64,000 nt of DNA, taken from positions 31,030,001 through 31,094,000 of the forward strand of contig NC_089744.1 in the NCBI RefSeq assembly GCF_040412425.1, in the 5' to 3' direction. Below the pieces are notes generated by a model. It did not search any database and was not told where the DNA came from. It saw only the letters and a program-made list of their open reading frames with translations. Below are positions 30,895 through 42,739 of the stretch, in pieces (positions within the stretch are counted from its first letter, which is position 1; every line of letters begins with the position of its first letter). This stretch comes from Macrobrachium rosenbergii. Taxonomy: Eukaryota; Arthropoda; Malacostraca; Decapoda; Palaemonidae. Position numbers and translations under genes: made by a program.

Positions 30895-31794
30895 TAATAA
30901 AGAAACGAGAGAGAGAGAGAGAGAGAGAATAATGACCAGAAGTGTTGTGAATATGTAGCCAAAACATTGGTGCGAGAGTAATCTAAGCACAACCATTAAA
31001 AACTGCCTACCCATCACCTGTGTCCTGACCTTTCAACTTTCACTGGAACCTGAAGACTTCTGGTGACGTCATTAGTCCCACCAACAAAGGAGGGAATTAA
31101 GTCAATTAATCACACCCAAGGGCCATCGTTAGATAATCTCCAAACACTAAGGACGACTACGAGGCAGAACAGAAGCAATGGTCCGCCTACTGGTTGGATG
31201 GACATTTCCTTTGAAGAACCTTCAAGAAAGCAAGCTTAAAGGGGGAGAGAGAGAGAGAGAAGATCCGAGAGCCTTAGCGGAGTGAGGTCGAGAACCTCAC
31301 CAGTTGTGGGTTAAGAAGAAAGGTTCATAATTCGAATCGTAGTCATACTAATAACTTGTATATATACTGTATAAGTTTAGTGTGTTAATGAAGTAAGAAA
31401 GCTGCACTGTCTCTTCCTAAGCCTCCTGAGACTCTAACAACTAACAACAAACAAAACCACAAACGATAGAGCAACTATAAAGGAAATATAAAACTAATTC
31501 AAATAAGAAGAAGCAACAAAACGTTACTATAACAAACATTACAAAGTAACAAAAAAGACATTACATTGGTAACGAATAAAGAAGATGTAAAAAGTGCAGT
31601 GTGAAGAATGAATTGACAAGCAGAACTCAAGAATTTAATAACAGATGGCAAAGTGAATCATAACATCTACAAAAACATTCCCATTTTTGTATGGGGTAAG
31701 CACGATGCCTTCTTTTGAAGGACTTTTTGATTTGGCTTTGGGGTAGACCTGTGGTCTCGATCGGCTGCCCTGCCTGACATCGCTTAGACCTGGA
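29481..31794. other. Non-coding stretch with GA repeats
   Basis: GA microsatellites occur at about 30862-30928 and 31245-31260. A 94-codon open frame at 30138-30422 (plus; starts MDCKFFQNKW) has no recognised motif and may be chance. The segment 31265-31620 looks like the untranslated end of a retroelement (AAC/AAAC-rich), but has no defining signal. Confidence 0.4.
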
Positions 31795-32340
31795 TATTGC
31801 AATATAATATGGTACCCACACTACCATAAAGATATTGCACAAATAGAGTGTACAAAGGTCCTTTACAGCTAGAATAGAAGTTAAGGACCTTAACTACTGG
31901 GAAAGACTACAATTCTTAAATTTATATAACCTTGAAAGGAGAAGAGAATGCTACATGATAATCCAGGCATGGAAACAGATGGAAGGAATTATCGAAAACA
32001 TCATGGAGCTAAAATTATCAGAAAGAGCAAGCAGAGGTAGATTAATAGTGCCCAAAACTATACCAGGAAAACTAAGGAAAGCACACAAGACATTAATCCA
32101 CCACGCACCAGCATCGATAATGCAGCGTCTATTCAATGCGCTACCAGCTCATCTGAGAAACATATCAGGAGTGAGCATAGATGTGTTTAAGAATAAGCTC
32201 AACAAATATTTAAGATGCATCCCAGACCATCCAAGACTGGAAGATGCAGAATATACTGGAAGATGCATTAGCAATTCTCTGGTAGACATCAGAGGTGCCT
32301 CACACTGAGGGACCTGGGGCAACCTGAACGAACTGTAAGG
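31795..32340 (+). mobile_element. LINE fragment: C-terminal end of a non-LTR reverse transcriptase
   Basis: The frame around 31795-31850 reads WYPHYHKDIAQIE. After one frameshift it continues VQRSFTARIEVKDLNYWERL, then NLYNLERRRECYMIIQAWK and LFNALPAHLRNISGVSIDVF. It ends at a TGA near 32308. This is the conserved tail of LINE RT proteins (CR1/Jockey-like; exact clade not determined). The 3' UTR is short and ends in AAGGTCTGTAAGGTAAGG units. The 5' remainder is missing, as is normal for 5'-truncated LINEs. Confidence 0.85.
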
Positions 32341-32456
32341 TCTGTAAGGTAAGGACTGCAGTAGGTTGAGAAGTACCTGGGGCACATCTCTTCAGGGGAC
32401 ATGATTCACCTTGAAAACGCCACTGGCGCCTAGGACTGGAGTCACTGCTGGAAATA

Positions 32457-33155
32457 CTACATGAAAGACAATCCACTTCCATAGAGACACCTTTCCAATG
32501 GCGCTCTGTCGTAACCTGGGAATCGGCAACAGGTACGACTGAGGGGCGACTGCCTGTGGGCAGACCCCACCAACCTCCTTTTGGCTGCCAGTTTGGCTCC
32601 TCCCAGGTTTAGGGAGTTTGCCAGGGACCTTGGCCTATCCACCTCCTCCACTAACACTTCAATATCACCTTTCACATTCACTTTGTCCATTAGGACTTTA
32701 ACAGAAGCACCAACTTTCTCAATCGTATCAACAAGTACACCAAACTTAAGATTAATTCTCGACTCAAGGCTGGTAATGAGATCGGGATCAGGAGTAAGGG
32801 AGCCAGGGTGCAGAGTAATTGATACAGATTGAGGTGGGATCAGGTGGAACAAAGGATAGAGAATCAGAATTATCAGACAAAGATTTTGCAGACACCTGAC
32901 TAGCTAAAGTCTTCTTGCTACTAGATCTAGCCGCTGTGTTTCATCTTTTATCCCTGTCTAATTTCATCAAAAGACTATTCAAAGTCTTCCACATTTTATG
33001 ATCCCAAGAAACATGCTCATTACAGGTCACATCAGGGGAACATATTTGACCCCTGCAAGAAGTACAAAGAGTGTAGGGTTATAGTAGGCTTTAGTCAGTC
33101 TCATATTGCAGCCTTTACTGCAATGCCTAACACTTTGAGAGCCCGAATCGGACAT
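32457..33155 (-). pseudogene. DIRS gag N-terminal part (A1)
   Basis: Starts at the ATG 33153-33155 with MSDSGSQSVRHCSKGCN, then CTSCRGQICSPDVTC (a C-x2-C-x4-C-x5-C cluster) and WDHKMWKTL, the same layout as in copies A2, B and C. A stop at about 32938 and frame changes break it. The lower frame (32457-32852) contains DLITSLESRINLKFGVLVDT and then SAHRQSPLSRTCCRFPGYD, which matches A2 gag at 39281-39560 at the DNA level. Confidence 0.75.
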
Positions 33156-33517
33156 GCTAACAAGCCGAGTCGAAGAAAATCTAAATAACTGTCAAAATTG
33201 GTAATATTGGTCTTCAGTGAAAACCTGACACTATCTAATTGTGCCGAAAAGGCTACCATAAAGCGAATACTTCTCCAATGATTCCAAGATCAAAAGAGAA
33301 GAGAAATTCCCAAAAACTGCTGCTACTAATCACTGTAACCACAGCCATCAGAAACATATTGAGATAGTTTGCTAAGCTGGTTCCTCTCTTACCCCAAAAA
33401 TGGACAGGGTCACTCGTCTAGCCAAAACAAAAGTAGCGCTACCGTGAATCTCAAAATTCTAGCTGCTGGTTAATAGAAACTAATAGCTATGTAATTTGTA
33501 ATTACTTGTTAAGCACC

Positions 33518-33528
33518 TTATATAAAAC
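33518..33528 (-). promoter_or_regulatory. Candidate TATA box in the DIRS-A1 leader
   Basis: The minus strand reads TTTTATATAAGG about 365 bp before the gag ATG. The same motif, embedded in a conserved AGCTATGTAA...TTATATAAAA segment, occurs at 40506-40516 at an equivalent distance before the A2 gag ATG. Conservation between two copies supports a core-promoter role. Confidence 0.45.
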
Positions 33529-33790
33529 AGGGGGTTTGCATTATTAAAATATAAGACAAATAAACAAACACTCATATAAACAACAAACAAACAATAAAAT
33601 AAGTCGAACAGCAGTCGGGCAGAGAGCATATCAGACGTCTTCACATGACGGGGGCCGAAAGCAAAGTAGAGTGCAGACCGACGAGTGGGCAGTCAGTAAC
33701 TAACTACCTTATTTGAAAGTTACCAGCCACTCTAGCTCGCTTTCGCAAGCAATATCCTACATGAGGACAGAAGGTTTGTATTTGTGTAGG

Positions 33791-35069
33791 AATTAGATTT
33801 GTCAGTTGAGGAAAAACCGCTACGTAAAATTTTAAACTGAAGAAGGTTAAGTTGAAGAGTAAAATGCAGAAAGCAATGCACTTGTGGCCAAAGGGATACC
33901 AACGAGAGGCTTTAGCACCATCTACAGTGAGCCATTGTCATAAATAAAAAACAAGTTATGACTGTCAGCCAAGAACTAGCAAAACACCACAGGAACTAAT
34001 GACCTGAGCAACCACCTCATGCATTATTTGAAAAGGGCTTAGGTTCAGAGGACACAGAAAGATAATACTGTACTCCAAATTCTGGCAAACACTAGGCTGG
34101 AGAGGATAGCAAGGCATATGAGGAGAAGAGGAGGGAGGTCAAGAAGCAGGTGACTAGAGAAGATGCTGTCGTGGATATGGAATCAGAGAAAAAACACGTT
34201 TGGAATATCAAAAATAGACGGTAAAAAGAGTGAAGGCAGTGCTTCAAGATTCTTCTGTGAAAAGAGAGAATGTGAACTGAAAGATGTTGATATGATAGGG
34301 GAATCAATACTGAATCCAACATCTAAAGACGTTGGGAGAATCATTCACGTGTAAATAAATTGGCAAGAGAGTTAACTGTTAAAGAACTGAAAAGATTACA
34401 TGGAAAAAATACCTATATATTCAAATGAGTAAACATTACATCCACTTAGAAAAAGTTTGAAAGACCACCGACTAACAGGACAGAATTCCCTAAGTGAAAT
34501 AAACATAATGGAAATAAAAAATAAACTATACATCAACAAATACAAAAAGTGCAGTGAATAAATATACAGTAACTAGGAAGTCAGACAGAGAAGGAAAAGT
34601 GCAAGGTATTTTAAGAGAATTATATAGGAGATTGTATTAGAAGAATGGGCAACAGATACACAAGAATTATGTGTAAAGGTTAAAAGCACTCATTATAGTG
34701 AGTAAAATACAGAAGACTGGTGAAACACAGCACTCAAGTATGGGTGATGGTGGTGGCAGTGGAGGAAAGGAAGTTGCACATTAGTATATCTTGATAAAGC
34801 ACTGAACGGGGTACAGTACCTAGACAAGCAATTAAATGGGGCCTTCTGAAGGCAAAGAGGTCTTACTAAACAAGCTAGAACTCTCCATGATATGAGAACT
34901 TGCCTGAATATAGTGGCAGAAACATCAAAAGAACTTGAGATAAACATTGGTGCCCATTACCAATAGTTATAGTTATAGTTATAGTTATAGTTATAGAGAA
35001 ATGAAAAAAGGGAGACCCCTGGGAACATCCGTCCAGATGTCCTGGCAAGGAGACAGTAGAGGGACAGAT
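33791..35069. other. Non-coding spacer between DIRS copies
   Basis: No coding motif was recognised. A hexanucleotide microsatellite (TTATAG, about six units) lies at 34963-34996. The left terminal repeat of DIRS-A2 would be expected here but was not found. Confidence 0.45.
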
Positions 35070-35075
35070 CGCCCC

Positions 35076-35925
35076 CTATGCTTCCTCTCCCAACACCAAG
35101 CCCGCCATGCATAAAGGCCCTAACACACTACAATTATCAAAAACTGCTTCCACATCTTTCAGGTAGTGCAAAGCAAACACAGATTTCAATCTCCAAAAAG
35201 TCGATTGGAGAATGGAAGACAGTGACATATTATGACGAAACGCAAGAGAAGTGGCGACAGCTCGAACCTCATGAGCCTTTACCTCAGGATTGGGAAGGCG
35301 TCCTCTTGGACCTGAGAATGTGCTTCTGAGATAAGGCACCTTAAGAAAAAGGAGAGGGCGTTCTTGAGAGAGCAGGCGAGAGGGGTTTCTCACCGAACAC
35401 CAGCGGTTGCTTGAGGAACCCATGATCTTCTCAGTCTTGCAGATGTAAAGCCGCAAGGCCCTCACAGGGGAAAGAAGTCTCTCCTCTTCTTCCAGCCCAA
35501 GAATGTTCTCCAAGCTCTTAATAATAAATGAGCAGGGCCAGGGACAAGAAACATCCTTGTTCTTGGCAAGGAAACCAAGCGAGAGCAATTTTCTTATCCA
35601 TTGCTTGGAGTTCGTTTACTCGCCTCGCTTTAGCCAGAGCTACGAGAAAGAGTGTCTTCTGAGTGAGGGACTTCAAAGAGGCAGAACAAGGAGGTTCAAA
35701 AGAGGAGCTCAAGAGCCACTTCAAAACTATGTCCAAATTCCAATGGACTGAAGAGCAATTCTCTATCTTAGAGGTCTTAAAAGACTTGACAAGATCACTA
35801 ATATCCTGGTTCACAGACAGGTTAAAGCCTCTGTGCTTGAACACTGAGCTAAGCATAGCCCTATATCCCTTAATTGTAGAGAGTGAGTCTCCTAACAGCC
35901 TTGAGAAAGAGCAAGAAGTCTGCAA
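35076..35925 (-). pseudogene. Tyrosine recombinase of DIRS-A2
   Basis: N-terminal frame (35518-35925): STIKGYRAMLSSVFKHRGF, then HWNLDIVLKWLLSSSFEP and LFLVALAKARRVNELQAM, holding the first catalytic arginine box. C-terminal frame (35076-35588): KAHEVRAVATSLAF (H-x2-R box) and WRLKSVFALHYL with the nucleophile tyrosine. The four catalytic positions R, H, R, Y are all visible. The enzyme recombines the circular cDNA into the genome without a target duplication. One frame change near 35550 splits it. Confidence 0.92.
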
Positions 35926-36810
35926 TCTGGGCTACATAGGTTTCAGAAGAAGACATTATTCTGTGCACACCATCTTCTGAACACTGCCCACTTGGACCGG
36001 TAGAGCTTGCTAGAAGCAGCTCTTCTACATCTAGCAACAGCCTCTGCAGCCCTATGTGAAAATCCTTTTTCTCTGATGAGGCTCCTGACAGTCTGAATCC
36101 TGTCAGGGCCAGAGAGGACAACCACTGATGGTCCTGTGAAAATGTGGCAGCTACTGTTCTTGTGGAGGGAGCCTCGGAAAATCCACAAGCAGTCACAGCA
36201 GGTCTGGGAACCACTCCTTCCTTGGCCAGAAAGGAGCGACGAGAGTCATCGAGACGGTTCGATGAGAACTGAACTTGTTCAACATCATCCTGAAGGGGGG
36301 GAAAGGCATAGACGTCGAGACCTGTCCAGTCTAACGATATTGCATCCGTCATCCACGCTAGAGGGTCCGCGACTGGCGAGCAAAAGAGAGGAAGTGGTTG
36401 TTCTTTGATGTAGCAAAGAGATCTATGGAGGGCTTGCCCCAAAGCCTCCACAGATTGCTGCAAACTCTGGAATGCAAGGTCCACTCTGTAGGGATAATTT
36501 GGTGACCACGGCTTAACTGGTCCACTAGAACATTCATCTTCCCCTGCACGAAGCAAGGAAGCAGCTTGACTTGATTCTGCTCCGCCCATAGAAGAAGGTC
36601 TTTGGCTGCCTTAAGAGAGAGTGAAAGAATGGGTGCGAATGTGGGACAGAGTTGTCAGAGTAAATCGCAACTATTTTCCCCGATACAAGTGGAGAAAAGC
36701 CTGAAGGCCCAGATGAATGGCTTTCAACTCCCTGACATTTACATGTAGCAATTTCTGAACTGCGGTCCATGTCCCTGACACCTTCCAACTCCCTAATAGG
36801 GCTTCGCACC
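35926..36810 (-). pseudogene. RNase H and bridge region of DIRS-A2
   Basis: A frame at 36534-36809 contains GKIVAIYSDNSVP (RNase H aspartate region). A frame at 36358-36549 contains NVLVDQLSRGHQIIPTEWTL and IDLFATSKNNHFLSF. Then ISLDWTGLDVYAFPPLQ (36240-36310) follows. This chain (DxLSR, P-TEW, DLFAT, YAFPP) is the conserved RNase H-to-recombinase bridge of DIRS elements. The N-terminal part of the recombinase (LIREKGFSHRAAEAVARCRR, 35990-36090) lies in an adjacent frame. Confidence 0.85.
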
Positions 36811-36849
36811 CTATGTCTGAGGCGTCGGAGTAGAATTCTAGGCTGGGGT

Positions 36850-37886
36850 TCAGAGGAAAAAGAGAGTCCTCCTTGAAGTCTCTCCTCGTATAACCACCAT
36901 CGGAGATCCTCCTTGATTTAAAACGTGACTGGGAAGACTACGGAGTCTGACAGAGTCTTCTGCACCAATTTGCCTTCAGGAAGAATTGCAGGGGCCTCAT
37001 GTGAAGTCTGCCCAACCTCACAAAAGATTCCACTGAGGCCAGAGTTCTGAGAAGGCTCATCCACCAGTGAGCAGAACAGGTCGAGAGACTGAGAAACTCC
37101 TGCACCGTCCGGAGACACGACTCGACCCTCTTGGGGGAGAAAAACTCAAGAGTTCAGAGTCATCCTCAAACAGAGAATGCTCGAGATGGAGTCATTTGGG
37201 ACTTCTGTACATTTATCAAGCTACCTTACTCCTTTGTTAGGCAAAGGGTCCTTTGTAAGTCCTTTGTGCACTACTGCTCTGACAGAGAGTGGAGAAGCCA
37301 ATCGTCCAGGTATAAGGACACGCTGATCCCAAGATGATGAAGCCATTTGCCGAAGGGAGAGAGGCTTCGGGTAAAAACCTGTGGGGCTGTGGCCAGGCCG
37401 AAGCACAGTGCCGAAACTGAGATCCCGGCCACGAAAGACAAACCTCAGGAACTTCCTTGAGTCCGAGTGGATGGGGACATGAAAATATGCATCCTGCATG
37501 TCCAGGGTGACCATCCAGTCGTCCTAATGGAGAGAGGACATGACAGACCGGTTTGTTTCATGTGGAACTTGGTTTTCGCCACAAAAAGTTTAGAGTGCTG
37601 ACATCCAAAACAGGTCTCCAACCCCAGAAGCCTTGGGGGCAACAAAAGGCCTGTTGTAGAACCTTCCGACGACTGGTCTACAACTGTGAAGGAGAGAATC
37701 CACTTCTTGATCGAGGGCCAAAAAATTCTTGGGCCCTGCCGAGTAAGCCGTCAAGGTAATTGGCGACGTTGAAAGCGGAGGAGTCTGTTTGAAAGGAATG
37801 GAGTAGCCTGCCTTCAGAACCTGCACTACCCAAGGTTCTGCGCCCCTGCGACTCCATTCCTCCCAAAAAAAGGTGCAACCTGGCAC
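36850..37886 (-). pseudogene. Reverse transcriptase of DIRS-A2
   Basis: N-terminal part (37590-37886): VLKAGYSIPFKQTPPLSTSP and FYNRPFVAPKASG. Middle part (37221-37514): MVTLDMQDAYFHVPIHSDSR and KFLRFVFRGRDL. The catalytic YLDDW lies near 37296-37312 in another frame, after a frameshift at the expected FGLSTAP motif. Further frames reach 36918. At least three indels disrupt it. Confidence 0.9.
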
Positions 37887-37912
37887 CTACCGGGGCACGA
37901 AGGACACAGGTC

Positions 37913-40192
37913 TCATTTGCTGGTGGTCGGTTTGGCCGAAGACTTCTTAAATGACTTCGCGGATGGACAAAGGTTCGAGCGAGGTCTGGACTGGGTTCTG
38001 GGTCTTCCTCCACGAAAGGGCTGAGGCTGCAGAGGTGAAAAAATCTTGGAAGCGACTGCAGGAGCTAACTTGGGACGCTTCGACAATTGGGCCAGATCAC
38101 GAGTCGATTTTTTCTGCAGAGCTGAAAAAACTTCTTTAACGGTGTCCTGGAGAAAGAGGTAAGACTTATCAAGTGGAGCAAACAAAAGTGCTGACTTCTG
38201 GATGGTGGTCACTCCTTTAGTAGCAAAGGAGCACCAAAGCTCCCGCTTCTTCAACAGCCCATCGCATATAACAATGCAAGTTCAGCTAAACTGTCCCTCA
38301 CTGCCTTGTCTGCACAAGACAGAACATTAAGCCAGTCTGAAGCAGTCTTCCACAAGGGCTGGACATTCTTCAATTTTCTGTGCCAAAGGTCCCACTGTCC
38401 AATCAAGCTAAAAATCTCCAAAACCCTGAAGATATTATGCACTAGATGATCCAGTTCGGGAGGTGAGAAGACGACTTTCGCTGAGGCGAAAGCAGTACGA
38501 TGCGATGCATCAACCAAGCCAGAGAAGTCCCCCTGGGAGGAGGCAGAAACTCCCAAGGAAGGAGCTTCCCCAGTGGCATAAAACCCATACCTCCTCTTTA
38601 GAAGCTTTGAAAGAGGAAAAGCAAAAAGTAGCCCTGCCAGCGACCCTCCTTGAAGTCAACCACTGGGCCGACCTCTTTCAACGCTCTCTTTGAAGAAGAG
38701 GAGAGGACAAGCTTAGGAAGACATGAGTCAGAGGCTTGTTTCCTCATCAGAAATTTAGAGGAAGGAGAATCTGGAGGAGCAGGCTGGAAGAAGTCTGGGA
38801 GTTCATTAACAGGAACCTGAGGAGACTCGAATAAGCTGAGGAAGGTGCTGAATCATTGTCCGCTTCTTCCTCCTCTGACAAAATAGGAGAGAGAACTAAC
38901 TCCTTGGACTTTGGTACTGTCTTCTTCTTCAAGAAAGTCATCAAATCATCCAGTTGGCGGTTAACCAGGGCCAAAGAGGTGAAGAAAGAGGGAGAGGCAG
39001 CGATGGCGCCAGGTACTTAGAAGAAGGAGTCGAACGGTCCAAAGTTGGTGCCAAACGAGCAGGCGCAGGTGCCTGAGACTGAGCAGCTGGCGCCAAGCGC
39101 TTGAGAGAAGGCAGGCGCTAAGAAGCGTGAGAGCGCTTAGGCTGAGGCGGCGAGCACTTATTACGAGAGCGCTTAGGAGACAAGACCAGGCAATCTTCAA
39201 GCCAAGAGACTCTGGACTGTCCCAGGCTGACTGCCAAATTTGAGATGATGAAGGAGGTGAATCAGCAAACTGCAAGAAGGTTAAGGACTAATACTGACTT
39301 TCTCAAGTCTCTTAACAGGAAGAGGAGAGCTGTCCACAACTGCAGAATGCCTCTTCAAAGGACAAGAAACAGAAGGCTGATGCCGACGATGCCTTCCACC
39401 TGACGATGAATCTTCCGAATCATACATACCATGCGCACTGAAAGAGACACCTTTCCAGTGGCTCCCAGTCAACACCTGGGAATGTCCAACAGGCTCGACG
39501 GAGGGGATGACTGCCTGCGGACAAACCCTGCCAGTCTCCCCTCAACCTCCGGTATGTCTTCTCCCTGGTGTGGGAGAGCAGGACAGGGACTTTCATCTAG
39601 GAGCACTGGTAGGACAGATAGCCGCCTCCTCAGAAAACACAACACTCTCACTCTGCACTTTACTAGCACTGAGAACACTGACACTGGTAGCACAAACACC
39701 TGGAACAGAAGTTTTATCAACAAAAGCCTTAAATTCATGACCGCATTGTCCAAGAACTCTTAACTTTTATCGACACTAGACTCGAGACTGGCGATGGTGT
39801 TGGGACCAGGAGCATGGGAAGACGGTAAAGGAGTACGTGGTAAATCAGTAGGACTCGAGATGGGAGAAACAGAAGGGATAAGTGGAGAAGAAACAGTGCT
39901 ACCCTCAGCCACTGAAGGCAGAGGAGTAGCCTCTGAGCTAGCTCTATACAGTACTCAGCTCTAAGAACAGCCTTCCTCTTCCTATCTTTATCAAGTTTAC
40001 CGGAATGGGACTGATAAACCTTCCACTGCTGTGCATCCCAATCCTGACATTCCTGACAAGTAATCTCCCCTTTACAATCTTGCCCCCTACATTTAATACA
40101 TTTAGTATGAGAATCATATGTAATCTTACTTAATCTACTGTAGTTTTACATCCCTTGGTACAGAACCGAACGCTAGAACTAGAATCTGACAT
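37913..40192 (-). pseudogene. gag-like ORF1 of DIRS-A2
   Basis: Starts MSDSSSSVRFCTKGCKT at the ATG 40190-40192. Near 39960-40080 it holds CRGQDCKGEITCQECQDWD, a tight cysteine cluster followed by QQWKVY and KLDKDRKRK. Toward the end is the conserved DIRS segment GDFSGLVDASHRTAFASAKV (38440-38540) and LDHLVHNIFRVLEIF, and finally a basic tail (KPTTSK) before RT. The middle (38700-39900) is acidic, serine-rich low complexity. The frame is broken at many points. Gag of DIRS is presumed structural; the cysteine cluster suggests zinc-dependent nucleic acid binding. Confidence 0.8.
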
Positions 40193-40505
40193 GGCAAATA
40201 GTAAAAAATTGCTAAACAAAACCTAACAATTCATTAATTGCAAAAAGACCACACAAAATCTGAGAATGTCACCATTAACAGGAAACCAATCCAACAAATG
40301 ACAAAAGGTACTGCCCTAAAACCACCGGATGTTGATTGGGAACCGGGCAGAAAACGAACTGATGTTCCCACCAAGTTGTACCTGTCAGTCCCTATAGTGG
40401 TGGGACCTGTCACCTACACTAGTGATGGTGGCACCATTGCGATGTTTAAATTTTTGGTCTGCCGTGGGTAGGAAGCTGCTAGCTATGTAAATGTTTGGTA
40501 AGTCA

Positions 40506-40516
40506 CTTATATAAAA
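40506..40516 (-). promoter_or_regulatory. Candidate TATA box in the DIRS-A2 leader
   Basis: The minus strand reads TTTTATATAAG about 315 bp upstream of the gag ATG, within a segment (AGCTATGTAA...ACTTATATAAAA on plus) that is conserved with copy A1. Confidence 0.45.
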
Positions 40517-40520
40517 GCTG

Positions 40521-41900
40521 GAGGTGTAAGCTTGAGCACCAGTACAAGAGATAGTACTACAGTCTCTCTTGGCTATCCGTTCAGTCCCAGGTACATGACT
40601 CTGTCACATACTCTTCACCAGTTTCCATCAGTTCTCTTTGGTTTCTTTTCACTTACAGACATCTAACTTCAATAACTCTGCCTCCTTTTGTTTGTAATTC
40701 TTACTCAAGACAAATAAGAAAAGTACAGTGAATCTAGCAGTGCAACTGAATCCAATCTCCTCTGGTGGACAGTACTTGGGCACGCGGTTGTGGTCCAGTA
40801 GGCAATTTCTCCAAAGTGCAAAGCCCTTGACAATGTAAAATGCAATCCAAACTCCAACCGAATGTGCCCACTTGAATACAGTACTCATATAACTTGAAGG
40901 TGGCTGATGATTACAATGAATGGTATCTTTTCATCTTCAAGTTGCCTATAATGAAAAAAGTATAAATTCACTATAATGTAAAAAGTATAAATTTAATGTT
41001 GTAATTTTTATGCTGTTTCATACAACAAAATAATGCAATTACCTAAAATACCCTTGTCTTAATAACTCATGTTCTGACCAGATCCTTTAATTCTAATATA
41101 ATTATTATTTGAATAAAAATACCATAGCCAGAATTCTTCCTGCTTATAAAAAGTATAAATACATCTAACATCAGAGAAGAACAGGTTTAAAATATCTCCA
41201 TTCACAGAACACTCAAAACTTTTTATACATCCACTTAATACCCAAAATGGAGTAATTATCTGTTTCAGTGGAAGAGAGAACTGCATAATGTTTTCTCTCA
41301 TGTGAGTGATTACACTGTCCCCACTGAAGGGGTGGGAAGCCTTGGCCAGTGTTCTCATATGCAGTTAGGTTTAAATTGCCTGTGCAGTTTGCAGCTCATT
41401 GTTTCATAGTACTGTACTGATGCATTTTCTTCCTAAAAGGGCAAAGCCATGAATGACATCACATTTCTAACAGTTACAAGACTATGCAGAGACATTTCAC
41501 CACATTACTTCATCTCAATTAGATATAAAACCTTGTCCTATTTTCAGTTACAGAGGGATTATATAGTTTATGCAGGGCCTGTGGGCTATAAATTCCTTTC
41601 TGTTACCAATAATGGAGAAACCAACAGGACCTAAGGAACAAAAAAATAAAAGGCAATGCTTAAAGGTGTACTATGTCACAGTGTTTGGCTATGTCAAATG
41701 ATGCTGCCAAGTCTCAAATTCTTTACAAAGGGGAAAATGGATAATTTCCTGTTTTCTGACCTAACCAAGACCTTATGGAACAGATGTTGAGACTGTATGG
41801 TATATTATCTTTGTAAACAATTCACTGCTAACCTGTATCATATGATTTTGTTGTATGCAGCAGTTACCCAAATTCCTAACATCAGAATTTTGTGACTACC
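40521..41900. other. Non-coding AT-rich spacer
   Basis: No gene or repeat family was recognised. Open frames are short. Repeated ATAAAAAGTATAAAT(T/A)... words near 40950-41000 and 41150 are low-complexity. Confidence 0.45.
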
Positions 41901-41904
41901 ATCT

Positions 41905-42177
41905 GGTAGGCGGGAGTCCCACCTGCTCGGATGTAAACATTCCAAGTTGCCTTTTGGCCCAGGTTTCAGATTGAGGGCCGCTGAACCTTTGAACAAGGTG
42001 GTTAGGCAGTTAACTACTGTCTGTGAGGCAGTACTGCCTGACCCGGATGTAAACATTCTAATTTGCCTTTTGGCCCAGGTGTCAGATTGAGGGTGGCATG
42101 AGGTGGGCATGAAATGTAATGTAAAGGACCTCAGGTTTGTATAGTTAGGAAAAATACAATTTACTTTAAAAAATGTG
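41905..42177 (+). mobile_element. DIRS terminal fragments, inverted and duplicated
   Basis: CGGATGTAAACATTC-AA-TTGCCTTTTGGCCCAGG occurs twice (about 41935 and 42050). It is the reversed relative of the 5' end sequence of copies B and B2 (GGAATGTTCACATCC region). It is followed by AATGTAAAGGACC-GGTTTGTAT (42116-42143), a right-end terminal repeat that abuts the left end of copy B. A palindromic junction results. Confidence 0.65.
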
Positions 42178-42739
42178 ATTTGTTCCAACACCATATACAA
42201 CTGTCGGTCCTTACATTAGGAAGACTCACTGATTGGAGGGAGGAATCCAAGTGAGTCTATGAACTGACCGGAGTTCGCCACACCTTGTGTTCCCTTTCTG
42301 GTCGATAGAGCGAGGAAGGGAAAACTGTCTGACAAAAATGATCGGGTTTTAAGAAACGCAAGATCGAAAGTCAGACTTCTGAGTCCCTTTGCATGAATGA
42401 GGATATGTCAGTTCAAGCAAAGTAGGCTAGGAAGAACCCTGATAGTCGGTGACATTAAGGCATTGGGTTTATCTTATTGTCAAGGTCTCCTTCCTTCCCT
42501 TGCTAGAGGAAGGAGCAGGGTTGCTTCTATGATCCTGAAAGGAAATAGAATGGAAGCTCTAGTTGAGTGCTTACCTGCATCGACTGCCAGATCCAGCATG
42601 TAACGGCACGTCTGCTCCCTGACAGTAGGAAGAGAGCCGAGGTAAGGAGAAGGAAGACAGGCCAGTCATTCCACATTCATTCTCCCAATCACAACCATAC
42701 ATCTTAGGCGAGAGGCAACCTGTCCTGTTAAAGGAGCCG

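Larger units (their letters stand above)
32376..33790 (-). mobile_element. DIRS-type retroelement, 5' fragment (A1)
   Basis: It contains the 5' terminal repeat, leader and gag start of a DIRS element, and stops within gag close to the LINE end. The right end has GCAAAGTAGAGTGCAGACC and GGTTTGTATTTGTGTAGGAA, matching the right ends of copies B (55540-55720) and B2 (60020-60246). No RT or recombinase is present. Confidence 0.75.
35076..40520 (-). mobile_element. DIRS-type retroelement A2, nearly full-length but degenerate
   Basis: On the minus strand the order is leader with TATA-like motif (40506-40516), gag (from ATG 40192), RT with YLDDW, RNase H and tyrosine recombinase. There is no integrase or aspartic protease, as expected for DIRS. 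The 3' terminal repeat is not recognisable and the 5' terminal repeat is incomplete. Frames are interrupted throughout. Confidence 0.88.

Noticed and set aside
26267..30930. CRISPR-like or satellite regulatory arrays in the GA-rich region
   Set aside because: Eukaryotic context, and the units are simple GA microsatellite derivatives without constant repeat and unique spacers.
32149..32385. Minus-strand ORF near the LINE end
   Set aside because: Antisense of the LINE RT tail.
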